A stretch of DNA of 64,000 nucleotides from Plantago ovata (taxonomy: Eukaryota > Streptophyta > Magnoliopsida > Lamiales > Plantaginaceae): the NCBI GenBank assembly GCA_028274465.1, contig CM051457.1, positions 54,038,425-54,102,424 of the forward strand, read 5' to 3'. The notes below the pieces were generated by a model that had not been told where the DNA came from, searched no databases, and saw nothing but the letters and a program-made list of their open reading frames with translations. Below are positions 10,098 through 20,717 of the stretch, piece after piece (within the stretch, counting starts at the first letter, position 1; each line of letters starts with the position of its first letter). The translations under genes were made by a program, and so were the position numbers.

Positions 10098-10806
10098 AGC
10101 CTTCTCCGTGTTTTGGGAAACTTCCCTTGCTCTCTACTCGCCCCTCGATCTATAAGCTCTTGTAGCTTCTTATGGAGGTTGCTACTACTAGCCTCAAGCT
10201 TCTCAAAGCGTTGATTGTTAGTAGCCTCATTACAATAGTAATGCTCCATGAATTTGTTCGTCTTCATAACAAGATCATTGAGTGAAGAGACAAGAGGTGA
10301 AGGAAGCACCCCTCCACCTTGTGGTCCCGAACTAGCAACCTGAGGTGGAGGTGTAGGATTAGAAGGCGGTGCTCCTTCATACCAATTGTTCCCATAACTG
10401 AGACGACTTCTATCTTGATTAGGCCCATAGGCATTTTGATTCGAGTTATGAAAATAACCACGGTTTCCTTGATTCTGGTACCCACCTCGGGGTCTACGGT
10501 TTTGTGGCCTCACATTGCCATAACCTTGCCCGTAGTTCACATCTCCAACTACTTGCTCTCCCTCAGCAGCATATACTTCTTGACGGACATCGTTCGTGAT
10601 ATATTGCTCTCTAGCAAATTCAGAACGGCACAAGTAGGCCGGGTGCCCATAATTCTTGCACACACCACAAACTTCCGTAGAAGGACAAGGAACGCTTTGC
10701 CTCAAAGCTTGCTTCACTTCATGGGCGAACCCATCAAAGACATTTTGTTCCACTACTACCTTGGCTTCACCTCTTTGCTCCTTTTGGAGCACACGAGCCC
10801 TCACAT
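10088..10806 (-). pseudogene. Family B gag, C-terminal part with CCHC zinc knuckle
   Basis: Capsid/nucleocapsid protein of a Ty3-type retroelement. What remains starts mid-protein at the inverted junction near 10806; about 290 N-terminal residues present in C1 gag are missing. A zinc knuckle reads CGVCKNYGHPAYLCR (C-x2-C-x4-H-x4-C), followed by an Arg/Gly/Asn/Tyr-rich segment (GYGNVRPQNRRPRGGYQNQG), a proline-rich stretch, a coiled-coil-like helix (NQRFEKLEASSSNLHKKLQ) and LIDRGASREQGKFP, the conserved gag end before protease. It then runs off frame. The apparent MDKGDT start is not real: it is antisense 3' untranslated sequence from the adjoining plus-strand piece. Confidence 0.8.
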
Positions 10807-10966
10807 TCGTGTCGCCTTTGTCCAAGGCCTGTTCTTGACCACCCTCGTCTTGCTATTCAAGAAGTGGTTGAAAGAGACTCATTCTTTGAGAGTCTAGGTA
10901 GAATAGGGGAGTGTTATCTTTTTCTAGGGAACCCTCCTACGTTTGATGAGAGCCAGTATTGGTTCG
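10807..10966 (+). repeat. Family B 3' untranslated region, left part of the split copy
   Basis: Matches 1157-1316 closely (TTCGTGTCGCCTTTGTCC at the start) in plus orientation. It ends in AGCCAGTATTGGTTCG, where Athila A is inserted. The sequence resumes at 20365-20369 with the duplicated GTTCG and continues CCCTCTCTTGAGG exactly as at 1312-1329. Confidence 0.88.
10962..10966 (+). repeat. Target site duplication of element A, left copy
   Basis: GTTCG precedes the 5' LTR. The identical GTTCG (20365-20369) follows the 3' LTR. The uninterrupted target (TTGGTTCGCCCTC) is present in other family-B copies. Confidence 0.95.
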
Positions 10967-12213
10967 TGATGAATGTGTATTTTACACTTTCATTCGAGTC
11001 TTTTTCACCTAATTTAGCTATCCTCTATGTTAATTTAGCTATATTTTAGTACATTTTATTAGAATAGTGTCACGTTTCCCTTTAGATTTTATTTTACAGG
11101 TTTTGGTTGAAATTCGGAGATTTACGGGCAATTATATTGAAGTTTACAAGGAATTGGTGTTCCAGAAGCCTATTTGGAGTATCTGAAGGTTTCCGGACAG
11201 GAATTGGAGTCTAGAGGTCGAATCTGGAGGTTAGAAGGCCATTAGAAGTCTGAAACCGAGTCCGAAAAGGTGAAGAAATCCAAATCCGCATCGAAAAACG
11301 CGGAAATTCCGCGAAAAACTGGGGGGCGAACCGCCCCAGAGGATTTTCGGGCCTATATATAGTTGCGAGTTTTCTCTCCGAAAATCATATCTTTCCAAGC
11401 CTACTTTCTCACCTCTCTCTATAGTTTTAGGTAGGAACTTCCCGGGGCCTGTCCTGGGAGTTCCATAGCTTAGGGGATACTTTTTCATAGCAGATTGGAG
11501 CGCGTAGGATCGCAATCATCCGGAGATTGACAACCTTCGGTAACTTTGTATCTTACAACTTTTATCTACTTATTTTATATTCTTTCAATATGTTTTCTTC
11601 TATGATTGCTATTGATTGCATGCACATTATGAGTAGCTAAATTTATCGTTGGTGGTAGTATGTGAATTCTTAGCGAGGGAAGATAATCACGCTAATGGCT
11701 ATATCGCGCATTATACTCCGTGTCATTGTTTTATTTCGTTGATGAGTTGAACACCAAAATTCTCGTATGTTGTATTGATCATTATGCACACTAGGACACT
11801 TGTCGGCCAATCAGACTAAATTATCTTCGTAGTGTTGAATGATTACGGAACACAATAGGACGTTAGTTGTTGACAGGTCAGACCCATATTATCTTCGTAG
11901 TGCACAATACTTACAACAGGACCCAAGATTCATTCAAAGATCTCTATGCAAGACCGAGGAATTTATGCATGATTATCGACCCATTATGTTAAGAAGGACC
12001 ATACTATCACCAACCTCCATTATCTGCTTGAAAACCCCCTATTGCTTTCTATCTGCTGTTTTATATTCTCTTGATTAAATAGATAAAGCTAGTTATAGTC
12101 CTGAGAGAACGACACTCGAGTCATTCTACTGCTACACTACGGTTTTCGTTGTAGTTGTGGATTGCCTTTGGCTAAATAACAAATTTATTTGACTGAATCT
12201 GACACGTTCATCA
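10967..12213 (+). repeat. Element A 5' LTR
   Basis: Starts TGATGAATGTG and ends CACGTTCATCA; the first 11 bases and the reverse complement of the last 11 match at 10 positions, an unusually long terminal inverted repeat. A palindrome GGGGCGAACCGCCCC (11323-11337) lies just upstream of the TATA box CTATATATAG (11353-11362), which fixes the transcription start near 11390. The first 20 bases form a small hairpin (GTGTA-TTT-TACAC, 10975-10987). Confidence 0.95.
11353..11362 (+). promoter_or_regulatory. TATA box of element A 5' LTR
   Basis: CTATATATAG about 15 bases downstream of the GGGGCGAACCGCCCC palindrome. It is conserved in the 3' LTR (19503-19512) and in the C1 LTR (41702-41711). Confidence 0.75.
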
Positions 12214-12216
12214 AAT

Positions 12217-12234
12217 TGGCGCCGTTGCCGGGGA
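12217..12234 (+). other. Primer-binding site of element A (tRNA-Asp type)
   Basis: TGGCGCCGTTGCCGGGGA starts three bases after the LTR end. It is complementary to the 3' end expected of plant tRNA-Asp and is typical of Athila elements. Confidence 0.9.
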
Positions 12235-12458
12235 CTATACTCCTTTTTTCTGTTTAATTTGTTTTTATTTACAGCTTTAGATTCCTAATTCTTTTAGTTT
12301 TAGTTTTCCTTTTTAATCTCTCTCTGTTTTCCTATTTGTTTCTAATACACTTTTCCTAGCTTTAGTAGTATTCGATATCTAGAAATATTCTCGATTGTCG
12401 AAATTTCTAACGAGGCTGACTTTTAGTTTTGAGTTACTCCTGATACAGATTTCCAGGT

Positions 12459-13520
12459 ATGACGACCTTGAAAGCTCGCTTGACGCCGACGTTCTCGCAA
12501 GTCAGGAGGGGGTCAGCTATATACTTGGAAGAAGAGTTATCGGGGTACGAGGTAACAAACACCATAGTGAGAAGGATACCAAGGTTCGAAGAAGGAGAAG
12601 ATATGAATCCAATAAGCTTCATCAGATCCTATGAAGAGGAGATAGCAAAAGTTCCAGCAAAAGGGTTCACAGAGGACCAATTATGCCGGAAATTATTTCC
12701 TTTTGCTTTGGGATATGAACCGAGGATATGGATAGCATGGTTAGCACCAGGATCACTAAAAACCTGGAACCAAGTAGTAGAGGAGTTCTTGGCACGTTTC
12801 ATGCCTTACCATGAGACGATGGCACTACGGAATCGGATCGAATACTTCAAGCAAGGAGAATACGAGCGGTTCTGTGACACCTATGAACGTTTTGAGCTGT
12901 ATAAACGTGAGTGCCCCCACCACCGTTTCGACGACGGGGAGCTGATTTGGTTCTTTGTTGGAGGACTACGAGATGAAGTTAGGCTTCAAATAGATGGGAT
13001 ATGTGGAGGATTGGAAGAATGTACAGTTGAATAGGCAGTGAAGGTGTTTCAAACATACGCCAATGGATCCGCGCAATCCGAGAAAATAATGTCGAATGAA
13101 GTCGCCAACATATACTCGAATTAAGTCGAAACTGACGGGTTATACGAAGACTATTCTGAGGACGAGGACATCATTGAGGAGGAGGAACTTGCGTTTTACG
13201 CAGGGATTAAGGCCATTGAGAGTGTCTTCGAAGTAGCACACGCAGGGCAAGCTGAGAACAATCTTCGCATCGAGAAGGCTTTTGAAGCGATCGAAGTAAC
13301 TGAGCAACTAATAAAAGAACTTAGCCTACTGAAGTGTGGAAGGTGCGGTGAAGAAGTCGAGGACACCGCACAAGAAGTAGTAAGCAAACCACCCGAGGAG
13401 AGGAGCGAATCACCCACCAACTACAGGGAACCAAACAGTCCGAGTCTTACTGATGAGACATCTGAAGCTGATCCCGATCAATCTCCAGCCGATGCAACTG
13501 AAGAGAATGAGTGCGAAGAA
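12459..13520 (+). pseudogene. Element A gag, interrupted by two stop codons
   Basis: Capsid protein of the Athila element. It starts at ATG 12459, the first good ATG after the leader. The Ty3-type capsid domain is visible at residues about 50-185: FTEDQLCRKLFPFALG, WIAWLAPGSLKTWNQV, FLARFMPYHETMALRNRIEY, ERFELYKRECPHHRFDD. In-frame stops follow at 13032-13034 (TAG) and 13122-13124 (TAA); either could derive from a Gln codon by C-to-T change. The frame then stays open and in register into pol. The rest is acidic and coiled-coil-like with one CxxC pair (LKCGRCGEE) but no complete C-x2-C-x4-H-x4-C knuckle, unlike the gag of B and C. Confidence 0.85.
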
Positions 13521-16475
13521 GTGAAACTACTGCTCCGAGGAGGCAAGATGACCAAAATTCCCAACTTCATACGTCCTAAGCAGGTGGAGCCTACTGAAAT
13601 CGATAATAGAGGGCCAAGCACAGAACAAGAAGATAACGTAAGATCCAAAGAACCTCAAGAAGTTCCAGAAAGGAATGATGAACCTAGACCATCTGTAATA
13701 CACATAGATGACGACGAGGTCGAAGTTGGAGTTAGTATACCAGGAGAACTTCACAAATCTTCCAATCCATATGTGCCTCCGAAGCCACATGTACCATACC
13801 CGAGTCGGATCAAACCAGCCAAGAAGGATATTCAAGATTCACCCTTGTTCCAACGCCTGTCAAAAGTGGAAGTCAATGTACCTCTCTTGGAGTTAATCCA
13901 GAACATTCCAGCTTATACGAAATTCTTTCGTGAGATCAAGAACAAAAGGATTACTTCAGAAAGGGAAGTAAATGGGGTTGAAACAGTCAACTCGCTTGCC
14001 GGATTGCCCATGAAGAAAAAGGATCCTGGCAGTTTCATAATCAACATCGCCTTAGGGAATGGACGAACTACACAGGCAATGCTTGACTTAGGAGCTAGCA
14101 TTAACTTAATGCCGTATTCGGTATACAAGGCCCTGGAACTCGGAGAATTGACACCAACTGATATGGTGGTCCAAATGGCAGACCAAAGTGTGAAGAGACC
14201 AGTAGGGATAATAGAGGACATCCTTGTGAAAGTAGACAAATTGATAATCCCAGCTGATTTTGTGGTGATGAAGTCCGCAGACGAGGGAAAAAGCCATATC
14301 CGTGAGCACATAGTACTACTTGGGAGACCGTTCATGGCAACTACCAACACATGCCTTGAACTTAAGGGCAAGAAGATAACCATGGAGGTAATGGGCGAAA
14401 AGATTGAGTTGGTAGGATGTAGCATCAGAGATAAGGAAGTTGCGGAGGAGTTAAAATTTGTCGATTGCTACGAATCCGTAATTCCCGAATTTCGTCATAG
14501 CCATAGCAATCGCGAACCACTTGAGGAAGCACTTACAATGCAAGCTGAGACATGCTACATGACCAAAGAAGCAAGGGAACTAGTCGAAATAATGGATAGC
14601 ACACCAGAAATTCCAGCAGGAGAAGAGGTACTTGAACCTTTAGAGGAAGAAGAAGAAGAAAGTGGGTTTCCTGAAGAACCCAGCTTAGAATTAAAACCTC
14701 TTCCTGAGCACCTCAAATATGTGTACTTGGGAGAAAATCAGAAGAAGCCCGTGATTGTATCCTCGCATCTCTGCAACAATGAAGAAAGTAAGCTGATCGA
14801 AGTATTGAAGGAAAATTCCGCAGCTATAGGATGGGGGATCAGCGATATCAAGGGAATTAGCCCTACAAGATGCGTGCACAACATCACTCTAGAACAAGAT
14901 GCTAAACCCGTTAGGCAACCTCAGAGAAGGATAAATCCAGCAATGCAAGAGGTGGTAAAAAAGGAAGTGATCAAGTTGCTAGATGCTGATATGATTTACC
15001 CCATTCCAGATAGTCGATGGGTGAGCCCAGTACATGTAGTTCCTAAGAAATCAGGAGTCACTGTGGAAGAGAATGAGAAGGGAGAATTGGTACCGGTTAG
15101 AAAGACCACTGGATGGCGGATGTGCATTGACTACAGAAGATTAAATGCCGCCACAAAAAAGGACCACTTCCCTTTACCATTTATTGATGACATGCTAAAC
15201 CGCCTTGCGGGGCGGAAGTTCTATTGTTTTCTTGATGGTTTATCAGGTTTCTACCAGATTCCAATTGCACCGGAGGATCAGGAGAAGACGACATTCACTT
15301 GCCCATTCGGAACATTTGCCTATAGGAGGATGCCATTTGGACTGTGCAATGCTCCCGCCACTTTTCAAAGGTGCATGCTTTCTGTTTTCTCTGACATGGT
15401 AACCAAATTTGTTGAAGTTTTTATGGATGATTTTTCCCTTTTTGGTGATTCATTTGATGAATGCTTGCAAAGATTAGATCTAGTTTTAAAAAGGTGCATT
15501 GAATGCAACTTAACCTTAAGCTTGGAAAAGAGTCATTATATGGTTAGAGAAGGGATTGTTCTAGGACATGTAGTTTCTGAAAGAGGTATCGAGGTAGACA
15601 AGGCTAAGATAGAAATCATTGAAAAAATTCCTCCACCTACTTGCGTGAAAGAATTACAATCTTTTCTTGGCCATGTAAGATTTCATAGGAGGTTTATTAA
15701 AGATTTCTCGAAAATTGCTAAACCTATAAGTAGCTTGCTTGCTAAAGATGTGGTTTTCCATTTCTCTAATGAATGCCTAGTTGCTTTTAATACTCTTAAG
15801 GAAAAGCTTGTTTCTGCCCCCATTGTTGTGCCGCCTGACTGGAATCTTCCTTTCGAAATTATGTGTGATGCTTCGAATTTTTCTATGGGCGCTGTTTTAT
15901 GCCAAAAAGTTGATAAGCAGTATCGTGTGATTTATTATGTTAGTAAGACTCTAGACTCCGCGCAGGTTAATTATACAACAACAGAAAAGGAATTTTTAGC
16001 TGTTGTCTTTGCTTTACAAAAGTTTAGGTCTTATTTAATTGGTCATCCTGTGAATGTCCAAACTAATCATGCTGCTTTGAGACATTTGATAGCTAAGCAA
16101 GATTCTAAGCCTAGATTAATCCGTTGGGTCCTTTTTTTTGATTTGACTATAGTAGATAGAGCTGGTAGGGAGAATTTAGTAGCAGATCATCTATCTAGAA
16201 TACCTAATATACCTGTTGATCCGATACCCATTAATGAAGATCTCCCCGATGAGCATCTAATGAAGGTGAATGAGGAGCCATGGTATGCAGATATTGTAAA
16301 CTATTTGGCTATGAATGTCTGCCCCACTAACTTTTCAGCTTCAGACAAAAGAGCTCTTGCCAAGCAATGCAGGACTTACATTTGGGATGATCCGCATCTA
16401 TTCAAGGAAGGAGCTGATTCTAAGGAGGTGCGTGCCACAAGAAGAACAACAAAGTGTACTGAGCCATTGCCATGA
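13521..16475 (+). pseudogene. Element A pol: protease, reverse transcriptase, RNase H
   Basis: Polyprotein part in the same frame as gag. Protease is at residues about 170-310, with the Athila-type catalytic motif AMLDLGASINLMPYSVY and VLLGRPF. Reverse transcriptase is at about 490-690: WVSPVHVVPKK, GWRMCIDYRRLN, FLDGLSGFYQI, YRRMPFGLCNAPATFQRCM and the catalytic FMDD near 15420-15430. RNase H is at about 775-895: FEIMCDASNFSMGAVLCQK, TTEKEFLAVVFALQKFRSY, NHAALRHLI, ENLVADHLSRI. A short stretch after RLIRWVL appears to lack about three residues relative to relatives (a T-run near 16131). The frame is lost near 16424, before integrase, so the ORF ends out of frame at 16475. The 13521 start is only the first Met after the upstream stops. 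Confidence 0.9.
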
Positions 16476-17172
16476 GCTTAACTGTGGAGGGCACTACAGT
16501 GGATTGAAGACAGCGCGCAAAGTGCTGCAGGCAGGATTTTTCTGGCCAACAATATACAAAGATGCTCGAAGTTTTGTGAACAATTGTGACCCATGCCAAC
16601 GAGGTGGCGGTATTGGCAAAAAAGACGAAATGCCCCTTCAAGGGAATCTAGTGGTAGAACCTTTCGATGTATGGGGCATTGATTTTATGGGACCATTTCC
16701 AAACAGCGGAGGCTATGAATACATTCTTGTTGCAGTGGACTATATGACTAAATGGGTAGAGGCAATTCCTACAAAAACAAATGACGGTGCAGTGGTTATG
16801 AAGTTCTTGAAGGAAGTAATATTCTCTAGATTTGGGTGCCCTAGGACAATCATCAGCGATGGAGGGTCCCACTTCGTCAATAGAACGTTTGCCTCTCTTC
16901 TTAAGAGATACAGTGTCCACCATAGTGTCGCTACACCTTATCACCCGCAAACATCAGGGCAAGTCGAAGTCAGCAACCGTCAAATCAAAAAGATCCTGGA
17001 GCGAGTAGTGAAGCCTAGTAGAAAGGATTGGGCAGGAAAATTGAATGATGCACTTTGGGCATACAGGACTAGCTACAAGACGGTGATCGGGACCACTCCG
17101 TACAGACTTGTGTATGGAAAAGCATGTCATCTTCCCGTAGAACTAGAACACAAGGCATATTGGGCCAATTAA
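16426..17172 (+). pseudogene. Element A integrase, N-terminal and core domains
   Basis: Inserts the element cDNA into chromosomes. It is in the +1 frame relative to RT; the shift lies near 16424, just before [17 protein letters not shown]. The HHCC zinc domain reads [19 protein letters not shown] through NNCDPCQRG. The catalytic core has D in [16 protein letters not shown] in [15 protein letters not shown] and E in [19 protein letters not shown], then [20 protein letters not shown]. The frame breaks again near 17168, apparently by one extra A in GCCAATTAAA. All catalytic residues are present; only the reading frame is damaged. Confidence 0.88.
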
Positions 17173-17578
17173 AACACTCAATCTTGATATGGGAAAGGCT
17201 GGCGAAGAACGATTGTTGCAACTAGATGAGCTTGATGAATTACGACTAGGTGCTTATGAGAATGCCAAGATCTACAAAGAACGTACTAAGAAGTATCATG
17301 ATCGTGGTATAGTACGTAAGGAATTGATTCCTGGACAAAAAGCTTTGGTGTTTAATTCTCGCCTTCGACTATTTCCTGGAAAACTCCGTACTCGTTGGGA
17401 TGGACCGTATGAAATTCTCGAAGTTGCTCCCCATGGAGCTGTTAAACTCTTCGATCCTAAGACAGGCAATACCTTCAAGGTGAATGGCCAGCGAGTGAAA
17501 CCGTACTTCGAGATATCTAGTGATCAAAGGGAGGTTGATCACCTTGAGCTTACCCCTATCGCCTCCACTGAAGGTTAG
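17168..17578 (+). pseudogene. Element A integrase C-terminal domain with GPY/F module
   Basis: Continues the integrase in a third frame: [40 protein letters not shown], the GPY/F module [19 protein letters not shown] and [14 protein letters not shown]. No chromodomain follows, as expected for Athila. The stop is at 17576-17578. GTGATCAA and TTGATCAC around AGGGAGG (17519-17541) form a hairpin inside the coding end. Confidence 0.85.
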
Positions 17579-19084
17579 TATGCTTTGTTTTGTTTTCTCA
17601 CGAGTTTGATTGAGTATTATCGGTAACTCATACAAGCATTATCTCTCACCTTGGATCCACTTTCGGCGTTCGGGACGAGCGACGACGTTCAGGTTTGGGG
17701 AGGAGGTTATCGCTGGTTATCTCTATACTTATTATCTCTATACTTATCTTGCTTATGAAAAACTCGTGAAAATTTTTGCATTTGCACGTTTACTGCTTTC
17801 CTAGGATAGTTTTTGCATGTTTTGTATGGAGTTTATTGCCGAATTTTTTGAACTTTTTTATTGGGTAGATCAACTAGCTATGCCATTAATCGTATGCTTC
17901 GTCTCTATGAATTTGTTTGAGGTTTTTCTCGCTTGGCTTGTCTCATTTATGTATTGCACTTAGTTAAGCATGGTAGTCTCGACATCACTTAGTGGTGTTT
18001 TCTCTACTGCGGTTCACGAAGGCCTTTATAATAGGATGATGCATGTTAGGGTCTTATGGTTGTTTTCCCGAGTAATTATGTACCTAAGAGGCAACAAGTC
18101 TTCACCATGCTTTGAGATTGCTAAATGCCTAGGAAGGAGGTAGTGTGAGGTTGTGTGATCCTTTGTTTATAACCTATTCTTCCGAATAGGTTTGGGGAGG
18201 GGGTTACACCATCATTAGACTTGTTTCTGTTTTTCATTTTTCATATCGTGAGTCTATTTTTCCTTTTCCGTAATTTTGTACTCCAACCTATTCTTTCGAA
18301 TAGGTTCGGGGAAGTCGTGTGAGTCTTTTTGTTTCTCTCTTTGTTATGCTACTGCTGGCTAGAAAAAATCGAAAAAAAAGAAAAGAAAAATTCCAGAAGA
18401 AAAAAAAGAAAAAGAAAAAAAAGAATCTGGAAAGAAAAAAAGAAAAAAGAGAAGACCCCCAAAAAAAAAGCAAAGAAGGGTCCAAAAAATAAAGCCAAAT
18501 AGCAGTTTAGCAAAGTTTGAGTCTTTTCCATTTTTCGTATTGTTCGTAATTGTGTTTTTCTATTTTTTATCTTTTTTGTCTTAAGTGTCATCTGTTCTAG
18601 ACCACCCTCGTCCTGCCATTCAGGAAGTGGTGAAAAGCTTAAGACTTTACTTGAGAGATGGGTAGAATAGGGGAGTGTTATCTTTTATAGGGAACCCTCC
18701 TTCGTTTGATGAGAGCTAGTACTGGTTCGACCTCTTTTGAGGAAAAGTCTTAACATGGTGGAACAGCAGTAAGTCCTCAGTTTCATAGGCACGGGGCAAC
18801 CATTCGTATCTTAGCATGCATCATTACGTCGTCACTGACTAGGTCCAGGTAGAGAATGTTACGAGAGACTATCTTGTCTTGACATAAGTGCTTATGTGGA
18901 TGTGTATAAGTCAATCGAGGTATTCTTCAACCTATATTCATGCTTTGATTTATATGGTTTTTGTTCATATGTTATTTGATAGATTCAGTAGATTAGTTCA
19001 TTTTATTTGGCATGAAACTCCATTTTTGTGTCTTGCATGTTTTTTGTATTAGAGTCTAGCTTAGTTGCTTGACGACAAGCAAAG
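17579..19084 (+). repeat. Element A 3' untranslated region
   Basis: Non-coding, 1.5 kb between integrase and polypurine tract. Conserved with families B and C: TTTGGGGAGGAGG (near 17695), GGAGTTTATTGCCGAATTTTTT, TGCCTAGGAAGGAGGTAGTG, two AACCTATTC hairpins (18171-18192, 18285-18306), an A/G-rich tract (18361-18470), and the block TGCATCATTACGTCGTCACT before the LTR. No envelope-like ORF is present. Confidence 0.85.
18171..18310 (+). other. Paired hairpin plus G-rich modules in element A
   Basis: Arms AACCTATTC and GAATAGGTT with loops TTCC (18171-18192) and TTTC (18285-18306). The first is followed by TTTGGGGAGG and the second by a variant CGGGGAAG. Confidence 0.8.
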
Positions 19085-19101
19085 GTTCGGTTTGGGGAGT
19101 T
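19085..19101 (+). other. Polypurine tract of element A
   Basis: GTTCGGTTTGGGGAGTT abuts the 3' LTR and would prime plus-strand synthesis. Confidence 0.8.
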
Positions 19102-20364
19102 TGATGAATGTGTATTTTACACTTTCATTCGAGTCTTTTTCATTTAGCTATCCTCTATGTTAATTTAGCTATATTTTAGTACATTTTATTAGAATAGTGT
19201 CACGTTTCCCTTTAGATTTTATTTTACAGGTTTTGGTTGAAATTCGGAGATTTACGGGCAATTATATTGAAGTTTACAAGGAATTGGTGTTCCAGAAGCC
19301 TATTTGGAGTATCTGAAGGTTTTTGGATAGGAATTGGAGTCTAGAGGTCGAATCTGGAGGTTAGAAGGCCATTAGAAGTCTGAAACCGAGTCCGAAAAGG
19401 TGAAGAAATCCAAATCCGCGTCTAAAGCTGCGGAAATTCCGCGAAAAACTGGGGGGCGAACCGTCCCGTGCCTCGGGCGAACCGCCCCAGAGGATTTTCG
19501 GGCCTATATATAGTTGCGAGTTTTCTCTCCGAAAATCATATCTTTCCAAGCCTACTTTCTCACCTCTCTCTATAGTTTTAGGTAGGAACTTCCCGGGGCC
19601 TGTCCTGGGAGTTCCATAGCTTAGGGGATACTTTTTCATAGCAGATTGGAGCGCGTAGGATCGCAATCATCCGGAGATTGACAACCTTCGGTAACTTTGT
19701 ATCTTACAACTTTTATCTACTTATTTTATATTCTTTCAATATGTTTTCTTCTATGATTGCTATTGATTGCATGCACATTATGAGTAGCTAAATTTATCGT
19801 TGGTGGTAGTATGTGAATTCTTAGCGAGAGAAGATAATCACGCTAATGGCTATATCGCGCATTATACTCCGTGTCATTGCTTTATTTCGTTGATGAGTTG
19901 AACACCAAAATTCTCGTATGTTGCATTGATCATTATGCACACTAGGACACTTGTCGGCCAATCAGACTAAATTATCTTCGTAGTGTTGAATGATTACGGA
20001 ACACAATAGGACGTTATTTGTTGACAGGTCAGACCCATATTATCTTCGTAGTGCACAATACTTACAACAGGACCCAAGATTCATTCAAAGATCTCTATGC
20101 AAGACCGAGGAATTTATGCATGATCATCGACCCATTATGTTAAGAATGACCATACTATCACCAACCTCCATTATCTGCTTGAAAACCCCCTATTGCTTTC
20201 TATCTGCTGTTTTATATTCTCTTGATTAAATAGATAAAGCTAGTTATAATCCTGAGAGAACGACACTCGAGTCATTCTACTGCTACACTACGGTTTTCGT
20301 TGTAGTTGTGGATTGCCTTTGGCTAAATAACAAATTTATTTGACTGAATCTGACACGTTCATCA
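19102..20364 (+). repeat. Element A 3' LTR
   Basis: Same termini as the 5' LTR. Differences seen by eye include a 5-bp deletion near the start, a cluster of changes near 19420-19435, an extra copy of the GCGAACCGC palindrome unit giving a 21-bp insertion (19462-19482 region), and scattered single changes. TATA box at 19503-19512. Followed by GTTCG (20365-20369). Confidence 0.95.
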
Positions 20365-20717
20365 GTTCGCCCTCTCTTGAGGAAAAGTCTCGCTTGGTGA
20401 ACAGAAGTAAGCCCTCGGCTTCATAGGCACGGGGCAATTCTAGTATGATAACATGCATCATTGTGTCGTCACTGACCAGGTCCAGGAAGAAGAAGTTACG
20501 AGAGACTCCTTTGTTTAACCAAGTGCACTTGAGAATGTGTATATTCGCAATCGAGGCATACTTCAACCTATTTGCATGTCATGCTCATTTGGTCTTGTTC
20601 ATAAGCATTTGGTAGATTCAATAGATTAGTTCACTTTACTTGGCATGAGACTCCTTTTGTGTTGCATTTAGGTTAGTTTGTTGCTTGAGGACAAGCAAAG
20701 GTTTGGTTTGGGGAGTT
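20365..20717 (+). repeat. Family B 3' untranslated region, right part of the split copy
   Basis: Begins with the duplicated GTTCG and continues the sequence broken at 10966. It ends in GAGGACAAGCAAAGGTTTGGTTTGGGGAGTT, the polypurine region before LTR B3. Confidence 0.88.

Larger units (their letters stand above)
10967..20364 (+). mobile_element. Element A: Athila-type Ty3/gypsy retrotransposon, structurally complete, coding region disabled
   Basis: About 9.4 kb with two LTRs (1247 and 1263 bp), a 5-bp target duplication, a tRNA-Asp-type primer site, gag, protease-RT-RNase H-integrase and a 1.5-kb 3' untranslated region ending in a polypurine tract. The RT motifs YRRMPFGLCNAPATFQRCM and FMDD, together with the primer site, are characteristic of the Athila lineage. 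By eye the LTRs differ at roughly 15 substitutions plus a few indels, so the insertion is fairly young. The coding region nevertheless has two in-frame stops and two frameshifts. It is nested in a family-B 3' region. No envelope-like ORF is visible between integrase and the 3' LTR. Confidence 0.95.

Noticed and set aside
12217..12234. tRNA gene fragments at primer-binding sites
   Set aside because: Only about 18 bases match a tRNA 3' end, directly after an LTR; these are primer sites, not tRNA genes.
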